Source of the DNA: Costus lasius | Taxonomy: Eukaryota; Streptophyta; Magnoliopsida; Zingiberales; Costaceae | DNA: 64,000 nt | NCBI GenBank assembly: GCA_027563935.2 | Contig: CM050446.2 | Coordinates: forward strand, 30,011,501 to 30,075,500 | Direction: 5' to 3' | Part shown: positions 9,637 through 20,871 of the stretch, one piece after another | How positions within the stretch are numbered: position 1 is the first letter of the stretch | How the letters are laid out: the number at the start of each line of letters is the position of its first letter | Notes under the pieces: generated by a model | What the model was told of the DNA's origin: nothing | The model's database searches: none | What the model saw: only the letters and a program-made list of their open reading frames with translations | Translations under genes and position numbers: made by a program

Positions 9637-10579
9637 ACTTTAAATTAATTGGATTTGTATTTAATATTGTGACTTTTGATTCTTAACTCTTATGAGTTAT
9701 GTGACCTTATGGATTTTGTAATGTTTTGTTATCCATTTTGGTTGATATTTGATAATTAGTTATCCATTTTGGTTGCAATTTAATAGTAGAATAGTTTGTT
9801 TTTATTGTATTGATGATGTAAATTTTTTTTAAAATTTATTGGGTGAATTGTTATAAAATATATTGGTTGCCTAGTTTGTTTTAGATAGGTATACTTTTTA
9901 AAAATATATATTTATATCTTTTGGTAGGATCTTATGATCCTACGTTCCGAGCCAACGGAGTCTTTACCGTTCCTCGGTAGGATCTCGAACCTGACAACCT
10001 TGGCTACAGTTGCACGTTTTCCGCCCAAACGCCATCTGCCCAAATCGGATGGATTGCGCAGACGGACGCAAAGCCCGCCGCTGACGGGTGCTCGCGTGGC
10101 TCGCTGCTGCTCCTGTCCGGTGATGGCGACATCGACGGTGACGATGACGATGACGGCGACGAGGAAAGCGCTACTCGCGTCCGCGTTCGCGTCGCTCGTT
10201 GCTCGAGTCCGCTGCTGATGCAAGGCTTATGGGCGGCGCTACTGCTCGCGTCCAGTGACAGCGACGAGGAAGGCGACAGCGACGGCGACGAGGAAGGCGA
10301 GGATCGTCTAGGAAGGCAACGCGAGGGCGTCCGTGAAGCTCCCTGAATACGACGACGGGGACGCGAGGGCGACAGCAAGGGCGACGCTACAGACGGCGAG
10401 GGCGACCCGACGGACGGCGACGACGCGAGCGATGAAGCGAACGGAAGCTCGCGAAGAGGGCTCGACGAGAGAGAGAGGGACAATTGCACGTGCATTCCCT
10501 TTCCATTCTCTCCTCTTTCCATTCCCTCCTCCAAACCGTTCCCTCCTATTATCCGTCTATCCCATTAAACACAGCCTTA

Positions 10580-12049
10580 GTTTGCCTCACTAAAATGTTA
10601 GAAGCCTATATGTAGCTTTCTAGGCACAAAAAATGGCGATACATAATAATAAAAAATAGCAACAATAAATGACCAATAATTATCTATTTGGTCAGTAAAC
10701 ACATGTGACTATAAAATGACAACCATAATAACTAATACTGTATGTAAACTTTGGTGGTTCTGATACAGCTAAATGGTGCAATCAAGGCAGAAAAAGAGTT
10801 AGCAGATTCATTATAGCCTGATCCGTCACATTGTTCATGAGATCTAAGTTTACTCCCTATAAGCAAGTTGAAGATTTTTTTTTTTTTTTTGACATAGGAC
10901 AAGGACTTTATGGTTAAGAGGCTGGTTAATCTAAATTTTAGGGTAGGCAGAATACCATAGAGTACTTGAACAAGTTCCAAGAGATCTGGAACTAAATGGT
11001 GATAACGAAATTTGTAATGGATGACGAGATGCAAGCATCAAAGTTTAAAATATATACATGTTTGGGTTGATACCGACTAATATGTTGGCATATAAAATAT
11101 ATACATACACAAGGTCAGTCAAACTAGTATATACCACTTTACTAGCCAGTACTAACTAGTTTTTAAAACACTAGAAATCACTAATCATTCTTACAACTAA
11201 ATAGTTGAAGACATAGGTCATCACACAAAACAACCCAACACTAGAGGGAACATAATCCTAATCGCAATAGGCAAATGGCAGGCATAGAGGAAGGAATGTG
11301 ATAGGTTAGAAGGATAAGGGTAAAAGGACTTTGACCCTGAGAAGAAAGGTAGGAGCAATAGATCAAAAGGGAAGATGGCATAAGGTATTCTAAAAGCTAG
11401 GTTTTAAGTGTTTTCTTTGTTGCAACTTACAAAGACAGTTACTTCAAAAGAAAATGTAAATTTTTGCCTTTAGAAACAAAAGTTTGCAAAAAAAAAGAGA
11501 TGAGGACAAGAACATTAGTGCAACAATAGCTATAGTTGCATTAGATAAGGAGGCCACACTTGCTCAAGTGAGGATTATGCTTATATTCAAGACCAAACTG
11601 TAAGACCAAACTGTAGTGTGGTTTTTTTTTTTTTACTCATGCTCGTCCTATTACTATGTTACAAAGAAAGATTGCCTCATTTACAGAGATGGTGACTTTG
11701 GCATTGTAAAACTCCCAAATATCAGTGTTGCGTTGATTGCATTATGCAATATAAGTGTTGCTCTATTTGTAATTGAGATCTATAATGCAAATGCAAACGA
11801 TCATAGAATGCACCTTGAAACCAAGCTATGTAAGCTGCACACCAAGTTAATGTATAAATCTAATTTATATGAGTGGTTTGCACAATGACTATCAACATCT
11901 GTTTGGCATCAGGATTGATTGGGCACCCATTAGTGGTTGTCAAGGGAGATTACAAAGTGCACTCCATAAAACTATGATGTTTGCACAATATAGTTGCATG
12001 CTTTTTTGCCAAAAGCAAGAAAAGAATAAGTATTATTAAAAAAATTTAC
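10580..12049. other. Gene-free AT-rich DNA
   Basis: No frame with recognisable content. Frames at 10732-11034 (-) and 11616-11888 (+) have no visible domain and include homopolymer-encoded runs. A segment near 11060-11160 resembles the one near 16970-17040 (aaggtcag.. or aaggtcaag.. context) and may be from the same dispersed repeat. Confidence 0.5.
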
Positions 12050-12289
12050 AAAGTAATCCATAACACTAATCACCAAACACAAACATTGACACATTAAGAA
12101 CAAACACATCTACAAACCACCCACATCACAACTCCATATCATTTGGATTCAACCGCGAAGTATTCCTTCAATACTTCAATCTAGAAGGTTCTTTAGTTTT
12201 GTCATCCCATCTTTTTTCAATTGTTGGTATGATATTTGTCAAAGAAATTAGAGAGGGATTTATCTCGGTTTATTTCACATATACCTTGT

Positions 12290-12905
12290 ATAGTTCACCA
12301 AACCTTCACAATCCTAGGGTAGTCAAAACAATATGTGATCCACAGTTTCATCATCCTTATTGCGGTACTAACATTTATTTCTATTTACAATTTTCCACTT
12401 CAATAGCCTATCAAGTGTGGATAAATGCCTTAAACACTAACCATGTGATGAATGAAAATCTAAGAATTCTACCTCTAAATCATACAAAATCAAACCAACT
12501 ATTCACTTTTACATGAGTTAAAGCATCATATGCCGATTTAATTGAAAAAACTCTTAAGCTTGTTAACTTCCATCGCAACTCATCTTTCTACAGCATGTTG
12601 TAGTTAGGAATATCCACTATCTTTGAGCATGATGATCTTTGATCAATAATATTGTGAAAACTCCATTCACATGAGGAAGGGATCATCCATATAGTATAAT
12701 CTTGCAAGTAGTAGCTAAGAACCCATTTGACCCATAGAGAAGATTTTTCAATTGCAATGTTCCAAAAGTATCACATAAGCTGAATTTAGAGTTGAGATAT
12801 TATTCAGGTTTAGTCCCCCCCTTTAATGGTTTAGTAACCTTTTCCCATGAGACCTTATGCACCCTTTTCTTTACATCCACACCATAAGAAGCGTGATAAA
12901 AGTTG
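12290..12905 (-). pseudogene. LINE (L1-type) remnant with zf-RVT domain
   Basis: Read on the minus strand, the segment near 12870-12785 gives HKVSWEKVTKPLKGGGLN, the pattern at the end of plant LINE reverse transcriptases. Further on, 12543-12290 gives FSIKSAYDAL, FRGRILRFSFITWLV, DRLLKWKIVNRNKC, DDETVDHILF and DYPRIVKVW. That is the order of the zinc-binding reverse transcriptase tail (zf-RVT). Stops and at least two frameshifts interrupt it, and one zinc Cys is now Tyr. No poly(A) tail or target duplication was found, so only an internal piece of an old element is claimed. Confidence 0.75.
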
Positions 12906-12909
12906 TTTT

Positions 12910-14480
12910 AGTCATTCTATAACAAAAATAGAAAGTTTAAAAATGTCACGCCAAAACATAATGCTACAATAGCATTCAGATTTATAGGTTGGTGATAATT
13001 GGATTCATGCATTTCCTGTAGTGGCATGCTTGCCTTTGTAGAGGAAGATGGATCACTCGATCTCCAGAATAGGAGCCTTGACCACAATATTGAGGAGCAC
13101 AGTCATTGGCAAGTTAGTTATTGGATTAGCTAAGCATAGTCCTCTTATTCGAGCACATGATTTTTCTTTTGCTTAATAAACCAACAAGAAATAAGAAAAA
13201 TCTAGAGTTGATCATTCTAATGTATGGTGATACTATGGATGTCATGTCTAGGGGAAGAGGAATTAGATTTCTCATCACTTTTATTTACGACAACACCTCA
13301 AAACTTCGGTTTATTTTCTAAGGATAGAACTTTGCAATTGAGTAGTTACAAAAGTATCATTACATGGAAAGGATTTAACAATGCACAGGATATACTCTTT
13401 GTTATGATTAGAGAGTGTTATTTTACACAAGAATTTGACATGCTCTAACTATATAAGGGGTACCTCAACAATAGGGTGATGCAGAATGATCTAACTGCAA
13501 AAATCATGACTGTGATAAAAATGTCAGATTACGGCCATGACAGAAATCATGGCTTGACCGTGATCCTTTGTATGTCAATCGAAGACCAAAATTATGGTCG
13601 TGACCAAAATCACAACCTGTTGTGATAGTTTCGGCACAAACAGTGGTTTCGTCCTTGCTCCTTCCGCCCAGCTACCTTAATCTACCTCATCAATGGTGTC
13701 GATTGACTTCAAATTTCAACCACAACATCTCTTCGTCACAGCAAACCAACAATTAGGAGGATCAGCCCATCCAATAGCCAGATCGTCAAGATCATAAGTT
13801 TTTTCCGGTCGCCCTGTTCCACTACCATTCCACCGGTCCCTGTCAATCTGCCACCATTCAGTGTTAGAAGATCACCATTAGCACTCCTTAACCTCACAAG
13901 CCTTCTGCTGAACCAGTGTCGGCGACTAAACTCTAGTCGACGAGTGTCGGCGACTAAACTCTACTTGACGAGTGCCGGCGAACCCTTATCATCATTGACT
14001 CGTGCCGAATAAAGGAGACGAACAATGTTTGTCAATCCAACGGCTGCCAATTCATAGTTTGTCTTCGATGACCAAATATACATGTGCAACTAATGGCCAA
14101 GATCGCATGCACCCTAACCTGATGGCCAAGATCTAATCCAAGAAGCAATGGCCTAGATTGAAGCAGAGCTGACGATCTAGATGCATCCATATATACATCT
14201 GACAAAGAAATTTGGGTATTTCTAGTTCACTTAAGAGTAATCAACTACTGACAATATTTCTATTAGCTCTATTCTAATCTGACGAGTTTTGAGATAATCC
14301 AAATATTGATCTCCACTAAATTGGACCAGATCTTTGCATCTACACATTCAGATTTTAGATCAGAGATCAAGATCAAAAGATATCATCAAATCCAAATGAA
14401 TGGCTCATATTATTCTAGCCAAAAGTTACTCTCCACACATTAGTTGCTTAGTTATTCACCTATTTTAGTTAAAGTTATAG
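12910..14480. other. Unassigned DNA between LINE and copia remnants
   Basis: No convincing gene. Around 13910-13980 a stretch GGCGACTAAACTCTAGTCGACGAGTGTC is followed by a second near-identical copy, a small direct repeat. The part at 14275-14380 resembles the ~169-bp tandem unit at 36982-37320 (both contain ...TTGATC..C..CTAAATT.....GATCTTT), suggesting one dispersed family. Confidence 0.45.
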
Positions 14481-14539
14481 AATCTTTCTAGTTTTATGTA
14501 GTCAAGGTTGTTAGTATAGTAGTTGTAACTACCACTCAT

Positions 14540-14660
14540 GTGTGTGGAGAGATTTTACCCTCCCTTACCCTATACAAGGGAGCTAGTGTGATTTTACCCT
14601 CCCTTAGCCTATAAAAGGGAGCTAGAACATAGTTTGTAGTAGCTGACAAGTAGTAGCTTA
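14540..14660 (+). promoter_or_regulatory. LTR-like promoter with duplicated block (decayed)
   Basis: A block ATTTTACCCTCCCTTA.CCTATA..AGGGAGCTAG occurs twice in tandem (about 14551-14590 and 14591-14630); the second has a good TATA box (CCTATAAAAGGG). The sequence precedes a decayed copia coding region in the same orientation by about 1.4 kb and reads like U3/TATA of its 5' LTR. LTR ends were not found. Confidence 0.35.
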
Positions 14661-15984
14661 TAAGAGACTTGTAGCTCAGAAGCTTGGGTTTAGCTCATTT
14701 GAGAAGTATAGTCAATGGGATTTATAGCTCCGAGAAGTTCTAGGAGTTTACATAGGATTTGTAGCTTTGCTTACATTTGGATATTGAATCAAAGATGTGT
14801 TTATCGTTGTTTGGGTAACTTTCTTACTTTGAGCTGTGTTATCCACTCTCTTGCTTTCCATCTCTTTCGAGCTATGTTATTCATGCTCTTGTTACTTTCA
14901 AGGTGTTATCTACCTCTTTATTGTTCATACTCACCTTAAAGAGCTAGCTGTCCGAGTTGATAAGATGCACTTTGTCATTGGTGTTAGTTTCAGGTTCGCT
15001 CTTTTACTTTGCTATATTCGCCCTATTACTGTGCTAAGTTGAAGGATGGCTCTCCTCTGTGAGGTTAGTAAATTGCAGATAAGTGAAATTCCCTAGTTGT
15101 GTCATGGTTTCGTACATCATTTGCTCACATAAGTATCTTCTTGATCACCATTTCTATATGTTTTCTTGGATTCTCCAATTGAGCACTCTTTTATATTTTC
15201 CTCATCTCAAGACCCTCTACCGTTTTATAGTCGAGCATGAGTCACCTAAAACATAGAGTCAGTTTAGGAAATTTCCCCATCCGTAACTTGCTTCATCACA
15301 GGGTCCCTAAAAATAAAAAGGTAAAGAACATGCTTAGAATAGCATATTTAGCTACATCTCTCAAAGGGAGGTGATCGAGATTATAGAGTATCCATTAAAT
15401 AGATCTCTATTAGTTATCTTTAGATTTAAAGTAGAGAGAGCTTGTAGATAGAAAGATTCATATTCTACTCGAAGAGTATCTGGCTGCATGCACCAAGGAA
15501 GCAAAGTTAGAAACTAGATAGCAAAGTAACTCCATGTATTCTAGATAGTTATAGCAATGATGTGTTCAGCTACAAATTATAGGACCTAGAGAAGAAGACA
15601 ATGAAAATCAAGGATGCTCTTTACCATCAGCATTAAATCATGGAAATTTAGGCCTGCTTTATCTTCAAGCAAGAGTTCGTAGTCTAAGAGCACAACCTAG
15701 TTTCTGGCATTCTGCAGTAAGTATATTGAGTCGACTGAGGATTTGTTAGAGATATACTTTCCATAATTGGCAACTGCTCAGAAATGGGCGATCAGAAGGG
15801 GAAGCTTGCTTCCCACCCAGTTTGAGATAGCTCATCCATTCATCCGTAGCATATAAGATATATGCTTTTTTTCTTGCTTGCTTAGAGCAAGGAGAAAATC
15901 TGGTCTCAGAGCCATCGAGGTCATTAAGCTATGTAAGAATAGATTATTTATTTAGTGGAAAATGACGGTTACGAATTAGTTAAA

Positions 15985-16930
15985 TTACCATGAGATAAAG
16001 CACCTTAAGAACAAGTGGAAGTTTAAACTGCCAAAAGATGGCAACAAATTGGTCAGATACAAGGCATAATTGTTTGGAAAAAGGTTGAGATAAAAAGGTA
16101 TTGATTCTGATGATATTTTCTTACATGTGGTTAAGCTGTGCTCCATCCGAGTTTCATTGGGTTTGGCAACCAACTTGAATTTAGATATTGAACAGCTTCA
16201 TGTAAAGATTGAATTCTTGCATGTCATCTTAGAAGAAGAGATTCTTATGGTGCAGCTGCAAGATGTTGAGTTTCCACGGAAGGAGCAACTTGTATGCCCA
16301 TTAAGAAAGGGTTTATATGGGCTAACAAAGCGTCTAGACAGTGGAACTAAATGTGACTTGTATTTCGAGGCTTGGTTGTCCCACAATAGACTCAAATCCT
16401 TGCGTCTAATTTTAAGACTTTCAAAGGAGAGCTCCATTGTTTTAATCTAGTAGGTGAATGATATGTTAATGGTTTGGAAAGGATGACAAACTAATTCATC
16501 GATTTAATTATATATGATAGACCAGGTACACCTAAGCAAATATTTGGAATCAAGATAAGTAAAGATGTGAAAGCTAAAATGCTATGGATTTTATTGCAAA
16601 AATATGTTTAACAAATGCTTGAGAGTTGAGAAGTTGATATGATTATATCCAAAATAGTAAAAATTTAAATAGTGATTCATCTCAAGCTTAAACCAAGAGC
16701 AATAAGTGCACTAAAAAAAGTATTTTGTTGTTATTTGTACTCATTTGTTATAGGACCACTGCTATGATCTACATTAGAACTGATATTGCCCATATTCTTA
16801 AGGGAACCAAGGAGTTCTCATTGGGAATTCATAATGTCTATTTAGATACCTTATAGACAAGCTTGTAATGAGATTGTGTTTTGACGGAGGAAATTTAATC
16901 ATAGAGAAATATGACAAAAAAAAATATGTA
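15985..16930 (+). pseudogene. Ty1-copia reverse transcriptase/RNase H remnant B (very old)
   Basis: Broken reading frames show NKWKFKLPKDGNKLVRYKA (16012-16066), the region homologous to the start of copia reverse transcriptase. SIRVSLGLATNLNLDIEQLHVKIEFLH..LEEEILM (16143-16256), LVCPLRKGLYGLTK (16290-16330), a decayed YVDD box (VNDML near 16453-16468), and GTPKQIFGIKISKD..AKMLW (16526-16590) follow. The part from 16800 (REPRSSHWEFI) belongs to the RNase H side. Stops and frameshifts occur every 50-150 bases. It is much older than the copia elements at 31 and 42 kb. No catalytic function remains. Confidence 0.7.
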
Positions 16931-16934
16931 AGGG

Positions 16935-17987
16935 ATCTAGATGGTTAAAACAAGATTCTCAAACTTGATATGTACCAATATACTAACATATATTGACATA
17001 TCAATACAAGGTCAAGCCGGTATGTCGAGCGACCAAGTCCTTAAACTCTAGGTAGAAAGTCAAATCTTGACTATCTATTTACTTTTTGCAGGAGCTGCAA
17101 TCACTCAACAATCTTTGTTGAGCTAGATTGCCTATCTATGACTTCAGTCGAGTACACTGAGCTCGTACACAGAAAGATTCATACTATGCAGCTAGGTGCT
17201 AATGATTGTTGAAGTAGATTCCTTCTTGATTGAGGATTGAAGAAAGAGCATATTATTTTCCACATTAGCTGAAGTGCCACTGATCTTAAGGAAAATGTTA
17301 TGCATCATTCTTAAACCAAGCATAACGATGTCAAACATTACAAGATTTAGTAAGTCAAAACAGAGCAATAAGAGCATCTAAGAAAGATCCCTCCTGCCAA
17401 GAACCTAAAATATGTTGACAAACATGGTTATATTAAAGAGGCGTGGAAGCTATAGACATTAATTCCAAGCTACAAGGAGCTACAAAGATACGACACACCA
17501 TTTGAATTGGAGGGCGAGATTTACACAGTATAAACAAGTGGTTCAGCTCAATCTAAGTCTAGATTGGGCTTGAATTAGAGAAAAACCAACAACCAACCTT
17601 TCTAGGTTAATGATGAAGGCATATAGCCATCATGGCTATGGGAGCATGTAGGTCTATCCACAGAACATTGCGGTTGAATTATGATCCTGCAGCTGGAGCT
17701 TCTAGTTAGTAGTAGGGTGTAAAGGGTATTTTCGGAGGTTTGAGACATGGTCATAATAAACACTTAAAAAGAATCTTTTGGGATGAGGAAATGTCATTGG
17801 GGATTTGCTACTTTCATTATCATGACCAAGCAATTACTAATTGAGGTATTTCTTTCTCACCATTCTCTTTGAGGTATTTTTCTCTCTTCTTCATGAGTGA
17901 CAAAACTTGAGATAAGTCAACAGGGCTAGTGGATACTTTTCATTGTTTGGGTCTCTAAATCATGGTTCACGATGTATCAGTTACCAC
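16935..17987. other. Unassigned DNA after copia remnant B
   Basis: Possibly the rest of the same decayed element (no LTR recognised) followed by AT-rich DNA. I see no gene, RNA or clean repeat boundary here. Confidence 0.35.
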
Positions 17988-18368
17988 TAGGGATTTACAT
18001 AGGTTACGTTAGGTTCAGGAAACATTTTCAAATTATTCCAAGTTTCAGTTACTTAAAAGACCCAACCTAAATCCAAACTCCAAAACCTAAAACCTGGTGA
18101 GGTTTAGGTCTTGTTTGGGTTTATTCATATTTTGTTATTATATTATTTAGTTAAAGCTATGATTTTAAATTTTTATTAGTTTTTTATGTTCAGTTTTTAG
18201 GATTTATAAGGGTAGGATTTTTTAGTTTTGTTCTTTTAAAGATTCGATCTCAATTTTTTGAGGGATGAGATTCCTGGGTCGAGTTAAGTTTTAAATTTTC
18301 AACATAAAGTCCGAAGCATGAGAAGGGGGTAGGGTTTGGGTTTCCTCTCTTTCTTTTTGCCAACCCTA
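17988..18368. mobile_element. hAT-type MITE (about 380 bp, tentative)
   Basis: Begins TAGGGATTTACA and ends, on the minus strand, TAGGGTTGGCAA. The interior is made of GGTTTAGG/CCTAAACC-like blocks on both sides of a centre near 18105, as in many plant hAT MITEs. The flanks GTTACCAC (17980-17987) and GTTACGGT (18369-18376) share their first five bases, so they may be a decayed 8-bp duplication. No coding capacity. Confidence 0.45.
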
Positions 18369-18692
18369 GTTACGGTAGCACGATCCCCAACTTTTATAAC
18401 TCGATTATGGTGGAAAAACATAATCGAGATTTCGAAATAACTTACTTGATATGGTGGAAAAACATCAATTTATCAACAATAACTTCATAGTGAAGAAAAA
18501 GAGAATGGGAAAAAAAAAAAAAGTAAAACAAGCATCACAATTTTCGCATCTGATTCAAAGTTTATAATTCTATCAAGTAACCAAATATGCATAAACAGAT
18601 ATTTCGAAATAACTTTTTGTGCTAGTTATAATGGAAAAACGCGATAGGAAATTGAGGAAGGGAAGGCAGTACATTTTAAGTGGTAGCTATTG

Positions 18693-19118
18693 CTACATGT
18701 TCTGCTTTTGCTGCTTCGAAGAGGCGATGTCAAGGAGGGAACGAAGTTTGGCGAGAGCGGCGGTCTTGTCGGGAGGGCAGCTGGCAAGCGCCAAATGGAG
18801 CGATTTAATGGCCGCATCGGGTTTTCCATTGGCAAGGGCAGCGCACGCCGCCTTGTACGCCTCATCGGCAACTCGCTTGTCATATACCACCGCCACTTCC
18901 TCTGGCTGATCTCGCTCTTCCACCTCCGCGGCCTCCGCTATAGCGGAGGAGAGAATGCGGAGGGCAGCGCTGGAGCGGGCGTACTCGATATTTGTAATTG
19001 CCGCGTCGATTTCGGCCATGAGAGTTTCTGAGCTGGCAGGGGGGAAGGCCTTGATGCCGTCGAAGACGCTCCACGCGAGCGTGCTTTCCTCCCTCTTCCC
19101 GCCGTCTGATGACTCCAT
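18693..19118 (-). CDS. Conserved-looking 141-residue helical protein, TPR-like
   Basis: An intron-free frame from ATG 19118 (context GGCAATGGAG) to a stop at 18693. It is GC-rich relative to its AT-rich surroundings, as monocot genes often are. The product is hydrophilic with no signal peptide or membrane segment. Residues 35-140 are almost entirely predicted helix with Ala-rich repeats: AIAEAAEVEE, then DEAYKAACAALANGKPDAAIKSLHLALASCPPDK. The last block has the size and Ala/Gly spacing of a tetratricopeptide repeat, so a scaffold role is possible. I recognise no named family. A coding reading is favoured by the unbroken frame and codon bias; the overlapping frames on either strand are lower quality. 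Confidence 0.6.
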   Translation of the reverse strand: MESSDGGKREESTLAWSVFDGIKAFPPASSETLMAEIDAAITNIEYARSSAALRILSSAIAEAAEVEERDQPEEVAVVYDKRVADEAYKAACAALANGKPDAAIKSLHLALASCPPDKTAALAKLRSLLDIASSKQQKQNM

Positions 19119-20100
19119 TGCCAGGGCAGTTCAGGAGGTCCCGTCGACCCTATGTGGTATCGCATACGGATGGAACCGAATCTGTTACTAGAAACTGCAC
19201 CCGACCCGTTAATAAAAATTAAGTACTGCGGTATTAGTATTAGTGTATTACATTTAAATGGAGTCGGATCCTCTGGGTTCAGCCCACCCGTTTCAGTGCA
19301 ATTTTCAGCGTTCGTGTCTGTCCAATGAACGAAAGGGCTGTGGACTTGAGCCGCTCCCATTTCCCAACCGGCAACCACCAAGAAAGCCGAGTGTAATCTG
19401 AAAAAAATTTTTGAGGAGCCGAGTTGCTCAGGATTTCTGAAGCATTGCTCCAATCAAACTATTCAATATCCTTTGAGATTCGTGCTCTACGTGATTTTTA
19501 ATGCATGAATAATGGGCACAAATCACAAGATAATAAACACATATCTGAAAGCATGTTGAATGGTTTGATTAGGACTGTGCTCCGGAAATCTTGAGGAGCC
19601 GAGCAGCAATTTTTTCATGTAATTTAGGGTTCCTTTACAGTAATGAGGCGATTTTCGATTCCTTGTGTTCGTTGCGAGTATTGAATTCGACCACGCCGAG
19701 CTCGAGATCTTTATCATGGAACCCACACGGGCTTTGAAATTATGGAGGATATGATCTTCTCTTTTAGTCCCCACCCCCCCTTAAATATTCCCATCAACTT
19801 TTTATCTTCTTCATTTGTTCCTATCTTGATACAATTTCAATTTTTTGTGGTCATTATTAGAAAGGCAGTAGGGTGGACAATGCTACCGGCCTAATACGTA
19901 TTGAAGATCAGATATGCGCATGGCTTCTTATCCTGCTGCATATAATTTGATTGCTGATCTAGGGATTTGTTCTAATTGTTGTTATTTAAATGGATTGATT
20001 TGCTTTGTCCTTGGAATTCTCATGAGTAAATTTAAAATGATTTTTTTTATTGTTTAGTACTTCATATTTAGTTAGAATTTTTACCTAAGATTTCTCCTTT
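19119..20100. promoter_or_regulatory. Upstream region of the 141-residue protein gene
   Basis: About 980 bases with no good frame. Relative to the minus-strand gene it contains an AACCCTAAAT telo-box-like motif near 19623-19633 and CCAAT-like motifs near 19319. TATA placement is uncertain. A duplicated phrase CTTGAGGAGCCGAG / TTTGAGGAGCCGAG (near 19410 and 19591) suggests an internal duplication of about 180 bases. Confidence 0.35.
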
Positions 20101-20135
20101 TCTTATAAGGGCGGTAATATCAATAGCACTGCATT

Positions 20136-20522
20136 TTGTCTTTGGCGCCCCCCTCTTTGGAAGGTTCAGTTGGCGCCGGCCCTCTTTCTCTTTTCATTCG
20201 CCAGCTGTATCGTCCGCTGATCCCGCTTGCCCCATCAGCCTTTGCATCCGCCCTGAGATCGCGTCGTCTATCTCGCGCCAGATCTCGCCTCCATCCTCGC
20301 TGGGACAGACGGCGTCGTTCCGACCGGAGGTATCGCCGAAGACCTTGCCGGAGAAGGGAGCGAGGAAGCCTCCGATCGAGCCGCTGACAGCGCCAACAGA
20401 GGTTTCACGAAGAAGAGATGGGGCGGCGGTCTTTGGACCGTAAGAGCTTCGTTCGCGTGGACATGGGCCGCCTGCTCAGTCCACTTACCTCTTGTTGGCC
20501 CAGTCCAGAATCTGGACATCAC
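20136..20522. other. GC-rich exon-like island, unidentified
   Basis: A 390-base island far richer in GC than its neighbours. Frames are open on both strands (84 codons on minus from 20522; 83 codons on plus from 20136), and neither resembles a family I know. A third minus frame, about 20398-20205, reads SGSIGGFLAPFSGKVFGD and is more protein-like. It could be the first exon or 5' untranslated exon of a gene whose other exons I cannot see, or a CpG-rich fragment. Confidence 0.3.
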
Positions 20523-20871
20523 ACTTAGTTACTTCAACTATCTGGAAGTCCTTAAAAGGGGCTGTGGAGTTGATTTACGTTAAGTGCATCGTTCATTGAT
20601 AGTAATTTATGGTTTTCTCCTTGAATAAGTATCAACAACCTTGAGATAAGTAATTAATCCATTTGTAAATTTTAGAAGGTTAGTGCAATATTGACCTGTT
20701 CTGATACAGGCCTTAAGATGCTTATGAAATATTATATAGCTTATTCTAATAAACCTTGTTTCTTTATGCTCACCTGCATAACTTGATGTTATCTGACCGT
20801 GGTAGTGGAGCATCATTATCAAAACATTTGAGCGTTTCTTATGCATGTTTGAAATTTTTGATATCCATAAA

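Larger units (their letters stand above)
6333..10002 (+). mobile_element. hAT transposon with perfect 8-bp target duplication
   Basis: The element starts CAAGCTTGTCAAAAACG and ends, read on the minus strand, CAAGGTTGTCAGGTTCG, an imperfect inverted repeat of about 17 bases. GCTACAGT occurs directly on both sides (6325-6332 and 10003-10010), the exact 8-bp duplication expected of hAT elements. It carries one transposase gene on the plus strand plus subterminal repeats at both ends. It lies inside another TIR element, so it is the younger of the two insertions. The transposase is broken, so it could move only with help in trans. Confidence 0.92.
6224..10576. mobile_element. TIR element with TTA duplication (PIF/Harbinger-like), split by a hAT
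   Basis: The left end begins GGCTGTGTTTAATAGGGA at 6224 and the right end, read on the minus strand from 10576, begins GGCTGTGTTTAATGGGA. The ends are flanked directly by TTA (6221-6223 and 10577-10579). A 3-bp TWA duplication with a GG-starting inverted repeat is the pattern of PIF/Harbinger elements. Removing the inner hAT leaves about 675 bases. That remainder is purine-rich at both ends and has a GC-rich interior (10120-10470, repeated CGACGG/GACGAG triplets) that opens frames on both strands but encodes nothing recognisable. It is probably a non-autonomous member. Family assignment rests on ends and duplication only. Confidence 0.6.

Noticed and set aside
10004..10534. Serine-rich 176-codon minus frame and an Arg/Thr-rich plus frame in the same interval
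   Set aside because: Both derive from repeated CGACGG/GACGAG triplets in a GC-rich transposon interior; no domain, and open frames occur on both strands.
6222..10578. Treating 6224-10576 as the hAT itself
   Set aside because: The GGCTGTGTTTAAT ends have only a TTA duplication, while the inner CAAGSTTGTCA ends have a perfect 8-bp duplication, which is what hAT elements make.
12900..13200. Further LINE reverse transcriptase upstream of the remnant
   Set aside because: A few residues are suggestive, but stops and frameshifts are too dense to support a call.
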